This document shows, one piece after another, positions 8,503 to 14,882 of a stretch of 16,193 nt of DNA. The stretch covers positions 1 through 16,193 of the forward strand of contig DAIDTV010000008.1 of assembly GCA_027457005.1 (NCBI GenBank), in the 5' to 3' direction. The DNA comes from Chloroflexota bacterium. GTDB lineage: Bacteria; Chloroflexota; Limnocylindria; Limnocylindrales; CSP1-4. The notes under the pieces were generated by a model that did not search any database, was not told the DNA's origin, and worked only from the letters and a program-made list of their open reading frames with translations. The number at the start of each line of letters is the position of its first letter. Position 1 is the stretch's first letter. The translations under genes and the position numbers were made by a program.

Positions 8503-9341
8503 GGGTGGGGCCTCCGGGCGCCCCAGCCCACCATGAGGAGCAGCAGCACGAGGCCCACGGCGCCGGCCACGAAGCCCTCGGGGACCGGGCCGAGACCGCC
8601 CAGCGAGAAGCCGCCCGGGGTAGGCGCGGACTGGAGGTACCCGATGTAGGCGGCGATCTCGTCGATCTGCTGGATCGGCAGCCTGAACACCGGCATCGGC
8701 CCGGGGCCCGTCACCATCGCCTCGCCGACGGTCGAGGAGGCCGCGTTGTGCAGGCTCGGCGCGACGAACCCGCCGCCGACCGACCCTCCGGCCGCGTCGG
8801 CGCCGTGGCACGCGGCGCAGTTGTTGATGAAGAGCTGGCGGCCCGCGGCGATGTCGGCGCCCTGCGTGTCGACCGGAGGAATCGCGGGCCCGGGGGCGAT
8901 CCGGGCCACGTAGTCGATCAGCGACTGGATCTGGCCCGGCGACAGCACGGGCTTCCGCTGGAGCGACGTCACGCCGTTCTCGGGCAACGGCATGCGGCCC
9001 GTGTAGAGCGCGTATGCCGTGCCCGCGGCACCCTGGCCCTGCAGGCTGGGCCCGTTGCCGGAGACGCCCTGGCCCGAGACGCCGTGACAGGCCGCACACG
9101 TCTGCATGTACAGGGCCCTGCCGGCGGAGAGGTCGCCGCCTGCCTGCACCGTCGCGGAGGATCCCGGGGGGCCGGCGGCAGACGCTCCGGGCGCGCCACC
9201 GGATCCGCCCTGGCCGGAGACCGGCCCGCCCCCCAGCAGCGCCAGGACCGCGACGGCTCCGATGGCCGCAACCACCGTGAGGCCGGCGATCGAACGGGCG
9301 AGCGGCACGGCACGCGACGGACGCTGCGGGCGCGTGTGCAC
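8499..9341 (-). CDS. qcrC: Diheme cytochrome c subunit of the cytochrome bc1 complex
   Basis: Membrane-anchored diheme cytochrome c, 280 aa, which in this family replaces both cytochrome c1 and soluble cytochrome c and donates directly to CuA of the oxidase. It has an N-terminal helix (about 18-37), a Gly/Ala/Ser-rich linker, and two cytochrome c domains with CAACH at 82-86 and again at 175-179. Likely axial Met ligands are Met117 (GRMPLP) and Met216 (GPMPVF). A C-terminal helix (about 256-274) ends in a positive cytoplasmic tail. It is the first gene of the respiratory operon. Start is GTG at 9341, with AGGAGG at 9353-9358 but a longish 11-nt spacing, so the precise start is slightly uncertain. 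The start of qcrA overlaps its stop by 4 nt. Confidence 0.96.
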   Translation of the reverse strand: MHTRPQRPSRAVPLARSIAGLTVVAAIGAVAVLALLGGGPVSGQGGSGGAPGASAAGPPGSSATVQAGGDLSAGRALYMQTCAACHGVSGQGVSGNGPSLQGQGAAGTAYALYTGRMPLPENGVTSLQRKPVLSPGQIQSLIDYVARIAPGPAIPPVDTQGADIAAGRQLFINNCAACHGADAAGGSVGGGFVAPSLHNAASSTVGEAMVTGPGPMPVFRLPIQQIDEIAAYIGYLQSAPTPGGFSLGGLGPVPEGFVAGAVGLVLLLLMVGWGARRPHP

Positions 9342-9568
9342 GACGGGCGGGTCCTCCTCGGTTCTGGGGTGCTGGCGCTCGGCGTGGCCCGCGGGGCGTA
9401 TCGCCTGGGGGCCGAATGTACCGCGGATGATAAGCCGAATTCCCTCCCCCTACCTGCCAAACGATAGGGAGGCCGTCGTGGCCCCGAGGTCAGCCGGCCG
9501 CGCTCGTCGATAACGGCTGCATGACAATCGCGCTCCACCGGGCTCCTGGGCCCGCCCGGGCGCCGGCC
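9342..9568 (-). promoter_or_regulatory. Leader and promoter region of the qcr-cta operon
   Basis: This 227-bp gap separates the upstream ABC permease stop from qcrC and contains no credible gene. On the minus strand a locally AT-richer patch holds TTGGCA (9455-9460) and TATCAT (9427-9432). They are 22 nt apart, too far for a standard sigma70 pair, so only the TATCAT -10 is a tentative call. Transcription from it would give a leader of about 75-80 nt ending in AGGAGG (9353-9358). No T-tracted terminator is visible behind the permease, so read-through from the exporter genes is not excluded. Confidence 0.3.
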
Positions 9569-10372
9569 CTACGCCAGCAGGTCCCGGCGCCGGAACGCCC
9601 ACACGGAGGCCAGCCACCCGCCGATCGCCGCGGCGCCCAGCACGGTGAGCCCTTCGGCCGGGAACACTCCTGCGTTCACCAGCGGCCCGGTGTCGAGGTA
9701 GTGGAACGCGCTCAGGTACGACAGCGCGTCGAGATGCGGGTCGATCCGGGCGAGGGTCTGCAGCAGGTACATCCCGACCAGGATCCCGGCCATCACGCCG
9801 CCGGCCCTGCCCCGGCTCAGCGTTGCCACGGCGAGCAGCGTCGTGACAGCCTCGATCGCCCACCCGAACGCGAGGATCACGCACCCGGCCAGCAGGAAGC
9901 GGCCGGTGTCCCACGACTCGCCGATCACGAGCCCGGACACCAGGATCGTGGCGATGGTGGCCGCGACCAGCAGCCCCATCCCGATCGCCTGCCCGGCGAT
10001 CGACGTGGCGAGGTACGCCGGTCGCGATATCCGGGTGGCGAGCGGCAGCTCCAGGAAGCCACGGTCCAGGTCGGCCGCAACCGCGCGCGTCGCCATCAGG
10101 ATCCCCCCGATGGCGGCCACGATCGGCCAGATCATCAGGAAGACATAGACGTTGAAGAAGGTGCCGACGTCGGTCAGGTTCCCCATGATGCTGAAGGCGG
10201 CCTGCATCTCCTTCGGCCACAGCTTCAGCATCGCGTCCAGGGTCGCCTGGTTCTGCTTGATGATCGGGTAGTAGAAGGTGATGAACCCCGTGTAGAGGAT
10301 CGACGTGAGGGCCAGCCAGCCCAGCAGCGAGCGGCTCCGGCGGAGCTCCAGGCGCAGCACGGAGGCGATCAT
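9569..10372 (-). CDS. ABC-2 type transporter permease
   Basis: Membrane half of an ABC exporter, 267 aa. It starts with a short basic cytoplasmic segment (LELRRSRSLLG), followed by about six hydrophobic segments (roughly 16-34, 78-93, 126-148, 156-178, 190-208 and 240-258). It ends with the cytoplasmic FRRRDLLA typical of ABC-2 permeases. A large loop after helix 1 (about 35-75) is the likely extracytoplasmic region. The substrate cannot be told from sequence. ATG at 10372 overlaps the ATPase stop as ATGA, with GGAGG 7 nt upstream, so the two are coupled and presumably form one complex. Relatives include drug, antibiotic and lipid exporters. Confidence 0.9.
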   Translation of the reverse strand: MIASVLRLELRRSRSLLGWLALTSILYTGFITFYYPIIKQNQATLDAMLKLWPKEMQAAFSIMGNLTDVGTFFNVYVFLMIWPIVAAIGGILMATRAVAADLDRGFLELPLATRISRPAYLATSIAGQAIGMGLLVAATIATILVSGLVIGESWDTGRFLLAGCVILAFGWAIEAVTTLLAVATLSRGRAGGVMAGILVGMYLLQTLARIDPHLDALSYLSAFHYLDTGPLVNAGVFPAEGLTVLGAAAIGGWLASVWAFRRRDLLA

Positions 10373-11286
10373 GGCGCCGCCTCCACGGCAGGCCGGTCGG
10401 CCGGCGCGCCGGCCCCGTAGAAGCGCATGAACACGTCCTCGATGTCGGGCGTGGCGATCGCGATGTCCCGCACCTCGAGCCCGGCGATCCGCCGCAGCAG
10501 CGGGTTCACGTCACCCATCACCATGAGGTGGGCATCGCGCGTACCGTCGGCCAGCACCCGCACGTTCGGCAGATCGAAGGTGCCGGGGGGCGCGGGAGCG
10601 GCCAGCACGAGGTTCACCGAGCGCCAGTGCTCGCCGAGCAGCGCCTGGACCGGCGAGATGTCCACCACGCGGCCCTCCCGGATGACCGCGACGCGATCGC
10701 AGCTCCGCTCGACCTCCGGGAGGTTGTGTGACGAGAGGAAGACGGTCCTGCCGGCCCCGCGAGCCTCCGCGACCAGGCCCAGGAACTCGCGCTGCATCAG
10801 CGGGTCCAGCCCGGAGGTGGGCTCGTCCATCACGAGCAGGGGCTCCTGTCCCATGAAGACCTGCACGACGGCCACCTTCTGCCGGTTGCCGCGCGAGAGC
10901 CTGCGGACCTGGACGGTCGGGTCGAGCTCGAGCCGCTCGGCGACCGGCCGCCAGGCTCCCCTCGCCAGGCCGCGAAGTGTCGCCAGGTAGTCGAGCTGCT
11001 CGGCGGCGGTGAGCTCGCCCAGGTAGCCGGGATCGCTCGGCAGGTAGGCCATGAAGTGGTGGACCTGGGGTGCCCGCGCCCACGTGTCGAGCCCGAAGAT
11101 GCGTGCCGAGCCCGAAGTCGGGCGGATGGCCCCGGCCAGGAGCCGGATGGTGGTCGTCTTCCCGGCGCCGTTGGGACCCAGGAAACCGAAGACCTCGCCC
11201 TCCGCGATGGAGAACTCGACGTCGAGGATCCCCCGCCGGGATCCGTACGACCGTGTCAGCGCGGTCGTCTCGATGACATTGGGCAT
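10369..11286 (-). CDS. ABC transporter ATP-binding protein (ABC-2 exporter ATPase)
   Basis: Nucleotide-binding subunit of the exporter, 305 aa. It contains Walker A GPNGAGKTT (37-45), signature LSRGNRQK (130-137, the variant common in ABC-2 exporters in place of LSGGQ), Walker B LLVMDEPTSGLDP (150-162) and the switch His in SSH (185-187). A C-terminal extension of about 80 residues follows, common in the drug and antibiotic exporter (CcmA/DrrA-like) group. All ATPase motifs are intact. The ATG at 11286 is preferred because homology starts immediately after it. GTG at 11295 is a close alternative, and the much longer frame upstream is low-complexity and Arg-rich and is rejected. It is divergent from add across a region holding a 22-bp dyad. 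Confidence 0.93.
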   Translation of the reverse strand: MPNVIETTALTRSYGSRRGILDVEFSIAEGEVFGFLGPNGAGKTTTIRLLAGAIRPTSGSARIFGLDTWARAPQVHHFMAYLPSDPGYLGELTAAEQLDYLATLRGLARGAWRPVAERLELDPTVQVRRLSRGNRQKVAVVQVFMGQEPLLVMDEPTSGLDPLMQREFLGLVAEARGAGRTVFLSSHNLPEVERSCDRVAVIREGRVVDISPVQALLGEHWRSVNLVLAAPAPPGTFDLPNVRVLADGTRDAHLMVMGDVNPLLRRIAGLEVRDIAIATPDIEDVFMRFYGAGAPADRPAVEAAP

Positions 11287-11445
11287 GCCGATCACCGTCC
11301 CTGCGCCGCTCCGGAGGCGGTCGCGCGGAGACGCCCGCTGCCCCGGCACGATGCGAGGGGCGCCGACTGCGCGGCGTCGACGGGACAGGCTGAGCCCGCC
11401 GGCAGGGCGGCAACAGGGCCCTTCGGCCCGATAGCCCCGACACTC

Positions 11446-11467
11446 GTCACGCATGAGCCGGCGTGAC
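11446..11467. promoter_or_regulatory. Perfect 7-bp inverted repeat, candidate operator
   Basis: GTCACGC (11446-11452), eight spacer bases, then GCGTGAC (11461-11467): a perfect dyad of 22 bp in the gap between two divergently transcribed units. Half-site length and spacing suit a dimeric helix-turn-helix regulator. No regulator gene is adjacent and the protein is unknown. Confidence 0.4.
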
Positions 11468-11572
11468 CTCCGGCCGTCTCGCCCGCCCCGGCGGCGAGGC
11501 GGAAACGGACGCGACGCCATCGCCGGACTCGGCGCGCGGCGCCTTCGCACCCCGCGGGGCCCTCCCGGGCTG

Positions 11573-11578
11573 TACGCT
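11573..11578 (+). promoter_or_regulatory. Possible -10 element for leaderless add transcript
   Basis: TACGCT fits the TANNNT -10 consensus of GC-rich bacteria and ends 6 nt before GTG 11585, so transcription would begin at the start codon. No Shine-Dalgarno precedes this GTG, which fits a leaderless message. No clear -35 is visible. Confidence 0.35.
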
Positions 11579-11584
11579 CTGGGC

Positions 11585-12655
11585 GTGCTGACGATCGAGA
11601 CGATCCGGCGCGCGCCCAAGGTGCTCCTGCACGACCACCTGGACGGCGGCCTGCGCCCCGCCACGCTGGTCGAGCTGGCGCGGGACGCGGGCTACCACGG
11701 ACTGCCGACCGAGGACCCGGGCGAGCTTGCCGAGATCATCCGGCGGGGCGCCGACCGCAAGAGCCTCGAGCTGTACCTCGAGACGTTCGCCCACACGGTC
11801 GCCGTCATGCAAACGCGCGACGCCATCGTGCGGGTGGCGGCGGAGTGCGCGGAGGACCTGGCTGCCGACGGGATCGTCTACGCCGAGGTGCGGCACGCAC
11901 CGGAGCTTTCCACCGAGCGCGGCATGTCGCTCGACGAGGTGGTGGAGGCAATCCTGGAGGGGTTCCGCCGGGGGAGCGAGGGGCGCGCGATCACCGTCCG
12001 CTTCATCGCGACCGCCATGCGCACGGCCGCCCGCTCCCTCGAGATCGCCAGGCTCGCCGTGCGCCATCGCGACGAGGGCGTGGTGGGCTTCGATATCGCG
12101 GGTGCGGAAGCCGGGTTTCCCCCCAGCCGGCACCTCGACGCGTTCCAGCTGATCCAGCACGAGAACTTCCACATCACGATCCATGCCGGCGAGAGCTTCG
12201 GCCTTCCCTCCATCTGGGAGGCGCTGCAGTGGTGCGGCGCCGAGCGCCTGGGCCACGGGGTTCGCATCGTCGACGACATCTCCACCGGACCCGACGGGCA
12301 GCCGGTGCTGGGTCGCCTCGCCGCCTACGTGCGGGACCGGCGGGTGCCACTCGAGATGTGCCCGTCGTCGAACGTGCACACGGGCGCGGCGGCCAGCATC
12401 GAGACGCACCCGTTCGAGCTGCTGAGACGGCTGCGCTTCCGGGTGACGGTGAACACCGACAACCGGCTGATGAGCGGGGTGACCCTCTCGAGCGAGTTCG
12501 CCCTGCTGGCCGGGGCGTTCGGGCTCGACCTGGACGACCTTGAGTGGCTCACGCTCAACGCGATGAAGAGCGCCTTCTGCCACTTCGACGAGCGCCTCGC
12601 ACTCATCAACGGGGCGATCAAGCCGGCGTACGCGCGCCTCCGCTACGCACTCTGA
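11585..12655 (+). CDS. add: Adenosine deaminase
   Basis: Zinc-dependent hydrolase converting (deoxy)adenosine to (deoxy)inosine and ammonia in purine salvage; 356 aa, cytosolic TIM barrel. Zinc ligands His16 and His18 lie in LLHDHLDGG, His200 in HITIHAGE with catalytic Glu203, His224 in LGHG, and Asp292 in NTDN. NTDN in place of the NTDD of other adenosine deaminases is, as I recall, the usual form in actinobacterial enzymes such as those of Streptomyces. The substrate could be another purine nucleoside, but the intact motifs and length support adenosine. Start is GTG at 11585 because the conserved region begins with APKVLLHDH immediately after. The open frame continues upstream to an ATG at 11453, but that 44-residue extension is low-complexity and would cover the dyad. 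It is convergent with the downstream oxidoreductase gene. Confidence 0.95.
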   Translation: MLTIETIRRAPKVLLHDHLDGGLRPATLVELARDAGYHGLPTEDPGELAEIIRRGADRKSLELYLETFAHTVAVMQTRDAIVRVAAECAEDLAADGIVYAEVRHAPELSTERGMSLDEVVEAILEGFRRGSEGRAITVRFIATAMRTAARSLEIARLAVRHRDEGVVGFDIAGAEAGFPPSRHLDAFQLIQHENFHITIHAGESFGLPSIWEALQWCGAERLGHGVRIVDDISTGPDGQPVLGRLAAYVRDRRVPLEMCPSSNVHTGAAASIETHPFELLRRLRFRVTVNTDNRLMSGVTLSSEFALLAGAFGLDLDDLEWLTLNAMKSAFCHFDERLALINGAIKPAYARLRYAL

Positions 12656-12706
12656 GCCCGGGGGAACGGCGCGTCGTCCCGGGGGAGGGCCGATGCTCCC
12701 GCCGGG
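12656..12706. terminator. Convergent gap with short GC-rich repeats, possible bidirectional terminator
   Basis: The 51 bp between the add stop and the stop of the convergent oxidoreductase gene contain CCCGGGGGA twice (12657-12665 and 12678-12686; self-complementary CCCGGG cores), and a GGGAG/CTCCC pair (about 12683-12699). These can form hairpins, but there is no T-tract on either strand, so this is only a weak terminator candidate. Confidence 0.25.
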
Positions 12707-13147
12707 TCACTCCCCCTCGCTCTCGATCCGGTAGTAGCGCCCGGTGGACCGGACGTGGCGGCGGGCAAGCCAGTAGATGACGTTGCCGGGGAACGGATGC
12801 TGGCGGAACGTTGCCCGGACCACCCGGTCGCGCTCCTCCCCGTCGGGGAGCAGCACCGCGCGCACCTGGACCGGCCCGGCGCCATGGCCGAGCAGCTCGC
12901 CCGACCCGGCGGCGTCGAGGTTGCGGGTCCATGGACAGCTCCCGTCCGGGTGCCCCAGGTAGCGCCGGCCACCGACGGTGAGCAGCCCGAGGAAGACCGA
13001 CCGCGCAACGCCGGTCCGCCGGCCGGGCACCACGAGCTGGACCGTGTTGCCCAGCCCGAACCTGCGCCACCACGCCCCGATGGCAGGATCGAGCTGGTGC
13101 AGGAGCCCGTAGAAGCGGGGGAAGAACCAGTGCCACGCGCCGTCCAT
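12707..13147 (-). CDS. Nitroreductase/deazaflavin-dependent oxidoreductase family protein (DUF385, Ddn-like)
   Basis: A 146-aa protein resembling the split-beta-barrel, F420-binding Ddn/DUF385 family. Supporting features are the PGRRTG motif (41-46), the strand pattern ending in GGRRYLGHP (59-67), and CPWTRNLDAAG (71-81), matching the family's G-x-x-x-W-x-x-N-L-x-A core. The C-terminal YWLARRH segment (124-130) is also typical. Characterised relatives use reduced F420 to reduce quinones or nitroaromatics; the substrate here is unknown. Length matches the family (about 140-150). ATG 13147 directly precedes the conserved aromatic start (WHWFFPRFYGLLH). There is no Shine-Dalgarno, but GATACT (minus strand, 13159-13154) lies 6 nt upstream, suggesting a leaderless transcript. 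It is divergent from the aminotransferase. Confidence 0.85.
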   Translation of the reverse strand: MDGAWHWFFPRFYGLLHQLDPAIGAWWRRFGLGNTVQLVVPGRRTGVARSVFLGLLTVGGRRYLGHPDGSCPWTRNLDAAGSGELLGHGAGPVQVRAVLLPDGEERDRVVRATFRQHPFPGNVIYWLARRHVRSTGRYYRIESEGE

Positions 13148-13153
13148 GGGCGC

Positions 13154-13159
13154 AGTATC
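13154..13159 (-). promoter_or_regulatory. Possible -10 element for leaderless DUF385 transcript
   Basis: GATACT on the minus strand (4 of 6 against TATAAT) ends 6 nt before ATG 13147. No ribosome-binding site lies between, the geometry expected of a leaderless message. No convincing -35 is seen. Confidence 0.28.
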
Positions 13160-13197
13160 GCGCCGCAAGCCCCGGGTGCGAATCCCACGTGTGGCGC

Positions 13198-13203
13198 TAT
13201 GAT
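13198..13203 (+). promoter_or_regulatory. Candidate -10 box of the aminotransferase promoter
   Basis: TATGAT (5 of 6 against TATAAT) in an otherwise GC-rich gap, with a weak -35 (GTGCGA, 13175-13180) at 17 nt. Predicted transcription start is near 13210, giving a leader of about 65 nt that contains a small hairpin (GCACG 13218-13222, CGTGC 13230-13234), an AGGAG and a five-codon ORF. Confidence 0.45.
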
Positions 13204-13260
13204 GCGGCGCGAGACGCGCACGATTCCTGCGTGCTTCCGGCTCTTTTCGCAGGAGCGAAC

Positions 13261-13278
13261 GTGGAACCCGGGCAGTGA
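13261..13278 (+). CDS. Possible five-codon leader ORF coupled to the aminotransferase
   Basis: GTG-GAA-CCC-GGG-CAG-TGA (peptide MEPGQ) begins 5 nt after AGGAG (13251-13255), the only good Shine-Dalgarno in the leader. Its TGA overlaps the GTG start of the aminotransferase as GTGA, the same arrangement that links cistrons elsewhere in the window. It could load ribosomes for the main gene. Too short to exclude chance. Confidence 0.35.
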   Translation: MEPGQ

Positions 13279-14633
13279 CGACCGTCGATCGCGACCGCCT
13301 GGCCGCGCTCATGGAGCGCGAGGAGCATCGGTTCGCCAGGGAGCATCCGCGCTCGCGGGAGCTCCACGAACGCGCGCTGCGCTCACTCCCAGGCGGCGTG
13401 CCGATGCTCTGGATGACGAAGTGGGCGGGGCCCTTCCCGGTCTTCGTGGAGTCCGCGGAGGGTGCCCGGTTCCGGGACGTTGACGGGCACGAGTACGTGG
13501 ACCTGTGCCTGGGCGACACGGGTGCCATGACGGGCCACGGGCCGGTTGCCACGCTGGAGGCGGTGCGGCGGCAGCTCGGGCACGGCATCACGCACATGCT
13601 TCCCACCGACGATGCGGCCGCGGCGGGCGAGCTGCTCGCTGCACGGTTCGGGGTTCCCGCGTGGCAGTTCACGCTCTCCGCGACCGATGCGAACCGTTTC
13701 GCCCTCCGCCTCGCGCGCGCCTTCACCGGGCGCCCGAAGATCCTGGTGTTCGACTACTGCTACCACGGCACGGTCGACGAGACGTTCGCGACGCTCCGCG
13801 ATGACGGGACGGTGGGCCCCCGCCGCGGGAACATCGGGCCCGCCGTCGACACGGCCATGACGACGCGCGTCGAGTTCAACGACGTCGCGGCGCTGGAGCG
13901 CGAGCTCGCGGCGGGTGACGTGGCGGCCGTCCTGGCCGAGCCCGCGCTGACGAATATCGGGATCGTCCTGCCGGATCCCGGCTTCCACGAAGCGCTGCGC
14001 GAGGCGACCCGCCGGGCCGGAACGCTGCTGATCCTCGACGAGACGCACACGCTCTGTGCCGGCCCGGGCGGCTACACGGGCGAGCACCGCCTGGAGCCCG
14101 ACATGCTGGTGGTGGGCAAGGCGATCGGCGGCGGGATCCCCTCCGGCGCGTACGGCCTGAGCGCCGATCTGGCCGGCCGCCTGGCCGGCCTGACCACGAA
14201 GGAGGACGTGGACGTGGGCGGCATCGGGGGGACGCTGGCCGGCAACGCGCTGTCGCTGGCCGCGATCCGTGCCACGCTGGAGCACGTGCTGACGCCCGAC
14301 GCGTTCGCGCGCATGGCCCCGCTCGCGGAGCGCTGGACGGAGGGCGTGGAAAGCGTGCTCCGAAGGCACGCCGTGCCCTGGCACGTGACGCGGCTGGGGA
14401 CCCGTGCCGAGTATCACTTCCTTCCGAGCGCCCCGCGGAACGGTCGCGAGGCGGCGGCCGCGGCGGATTTCGAGCTCGAGCGATACCTGCACCTGGCCGC
14501 GCTGAACCGCGGGATCCTCCTCACGCCGTTCCACAACATGGCGCTGATGTCGCCGGTCACCACAGTCGCAGACGTCGACCGCCACAGCGCCGCGTTCGCC
14601 GAGACGATCGGGGAGCTGTTCGCCGCGGGCTGA
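13275..14633 (+). CDS. PLP-dependent class III aminotransferase (glutamate-1-semialdehyde aminomutase-like)
   Basis: Fold-type I PLP enzyme of 452 aa in the class III aminotransferase group. The Schiff-base lysine is Lys282 (VVGKAIGGGIPSGAYG), the cofactor pyridine-binding Asp255 lies in ILDETHTLCAGPGG, and YCYHGTVDE (161-169) supplies the aromatic and His of the ring-stacking site. The phosphate-binding turn reads SATDAN (135-140) where glutamate-1-semialdehyde aminomutase has a GTEA-type turn, and no heme-pathway gene is nearby, so hemL is not called. The amino donor and acceptor are unknown. GTG 13275 is the first start in frame. It lies 19 nt from AGGAG, too far for direct use, so either the five-codon leader ORF couples translation or the true start is ATG 13311 (Met13), which follows no better site. 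Confidence 0.9.
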   Translation: MTTVDRDRLAALMEREEHRFAREHPRSRELHERALRSLPGGVPMLWMTKWAGPFPVFVESAEGARFRDVDGHEYVDLCLGDTGAMTGHGPVATLEAVRRQLGHGITHMLPTDDAAAAGELLAARFGVPAWQFTLSATDANRFALRLARAFTGRPKILVFDYCYHGTVDETFATLRDDGTVGPRRGNIGPAVDTAMTTRVEFNDVAALERELAAGDVAAVLAEPALTNIGIVLPDPGFHEALREATRRAGTLLILDETHTLCAGPGGYTGEHRLEPDMLVVGKAIGGGIPSGAYGLSADLAGRLAGLTTKEDVDVGGIGGTLAGNALSLAAIRATLEHVLTPDAFARMAPLAERWTEGVESVLRRHAVPWHVTRLGTRAEYHFLPSAPRNGREAAAAADFELERYLHLAALNRGILLTPFHNMALMSPVTTVADVDRHSAAFAETIGELFAAG

Positions 14634-14647
14634 CCGCAACGTTGCGG
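14634..14647. repeat. Perfect 14-bp palindrome after the aminotransferase stop
   Basis: CCGCAACGTTGCGG begins immediately after the TGA of the aminotransferase. As RNA it would fold into a 5-bp stem with an ACGU loop. No U-tract follows, so it is at best a weak terminator or 3'-end stabilising hairpin; it might also be a protein-binding palindrome. Confidence 0.35.
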
Positions 14648-14830
14648 GTCCCGGTCCGGCTGTCCCCCGCCGATCGAGCGCATCGCGGGATCCGCGCCAG
14701 TCGCCGTTGCCTGATCGAGCGCGCCGCGGGGCCCGGTCCGATCGGCCGGGTGCAGCGCCATGGGGTCCGGGCCATGCGGCCCTGGGGAGGCCCGACGACT
14801 GGAGCCACTCGGGACGGCTGGATGTGACTT
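14648..14830. other. Non-coding intergenic segment with imperfect direct repeat
   Basis: No credible gene in this GC-rich part of the 323-bp gap. An 18-nt element starting GATCGAGCGC and ending CGCGGG occurs at 14672-14689 and 14713-14730 with two mismatches. CCCGGTCCG also flanks the pair at about 14650 and 14731. The short open frames here are Arg/Pro-rich and look like chance. Confidence 0.3.
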
Positions 14831-14846
14831 TTGGCACTTCACAATA

Positions 14847-14876
14847 TTCCCAAATGGGACCCGGACGCGGTATGCT
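14847..14876 (+). promoter_or_regulatory. Candidate promoter of the propeller lipoprotein gene
   Basis: TTCCCA (14847-14852; 4 of 6 against TTGACA), an 18-nt spacer, and TATGCT (14871-14876; 4 of 6 against TATAAT) lie in or near the most AT-rich patch of the window (about 14822-14860). The -35 overlaps the small palindrome-like TCCCAAATGGGA. Predicted start near 14883 coincides with the left arm of the leader hairpin. Confidence 0.4.
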
Positions 14877-14882
14877 TACGTC

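Larger units (their letters stand above)
11287..11584. promoter_or_regulatory. Divergent intergenic region between the ABC exporter and add
   Basis: About 298 bp of GC-rich sequence with no credible gene; open frames crossing it on either strand are Arg/Pro-rich extensions of the flanking genes. It should contain the promoters of both the ABC exporter (minus) and adenosine deaminase (plus). Visible structures are the dyad at 11446-11467, a short hairpin-like GGGCC-CTTC-GGCCC (11416-11429), and a TANNNT-type hexamer directly before the add start. Confidence 0.45.

Noticed and set aside
11453..11584. N-terminal extension of adenosine deaminase to ATG 11453
   Set aside because: Arg/Pro-rich and low complexity, would overlap the dyad, and homology begins just after GTG 11585.
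12478..12495. NTDN instead of NTDD in adenosine deaminase as a defective active site
   Set aside because: NTDN is, as far as I recall, usual in actinobacterial adenosine deaminases, so not an anomaly; the zinc-binding Asp is present.
13170..13198. tRNA-like T-arm (GGGTGCGAATCCC) followed by an acceptor-like strand
   Set aside because: The T stem has only three proper pairs, no D arm or anticodon stem can be placed, and the only matching 5' acceptor strand (near 13129) is too close and lies inside the DUF385 gene.
13275..14633. Assignment as hemL (glutamate-1-semialdehyde aminomutase)
   Set aside because: PLP motifs fit the superfamily, but the GTEA-type turn is SATDAN and no heme biosynthesis gene is near.
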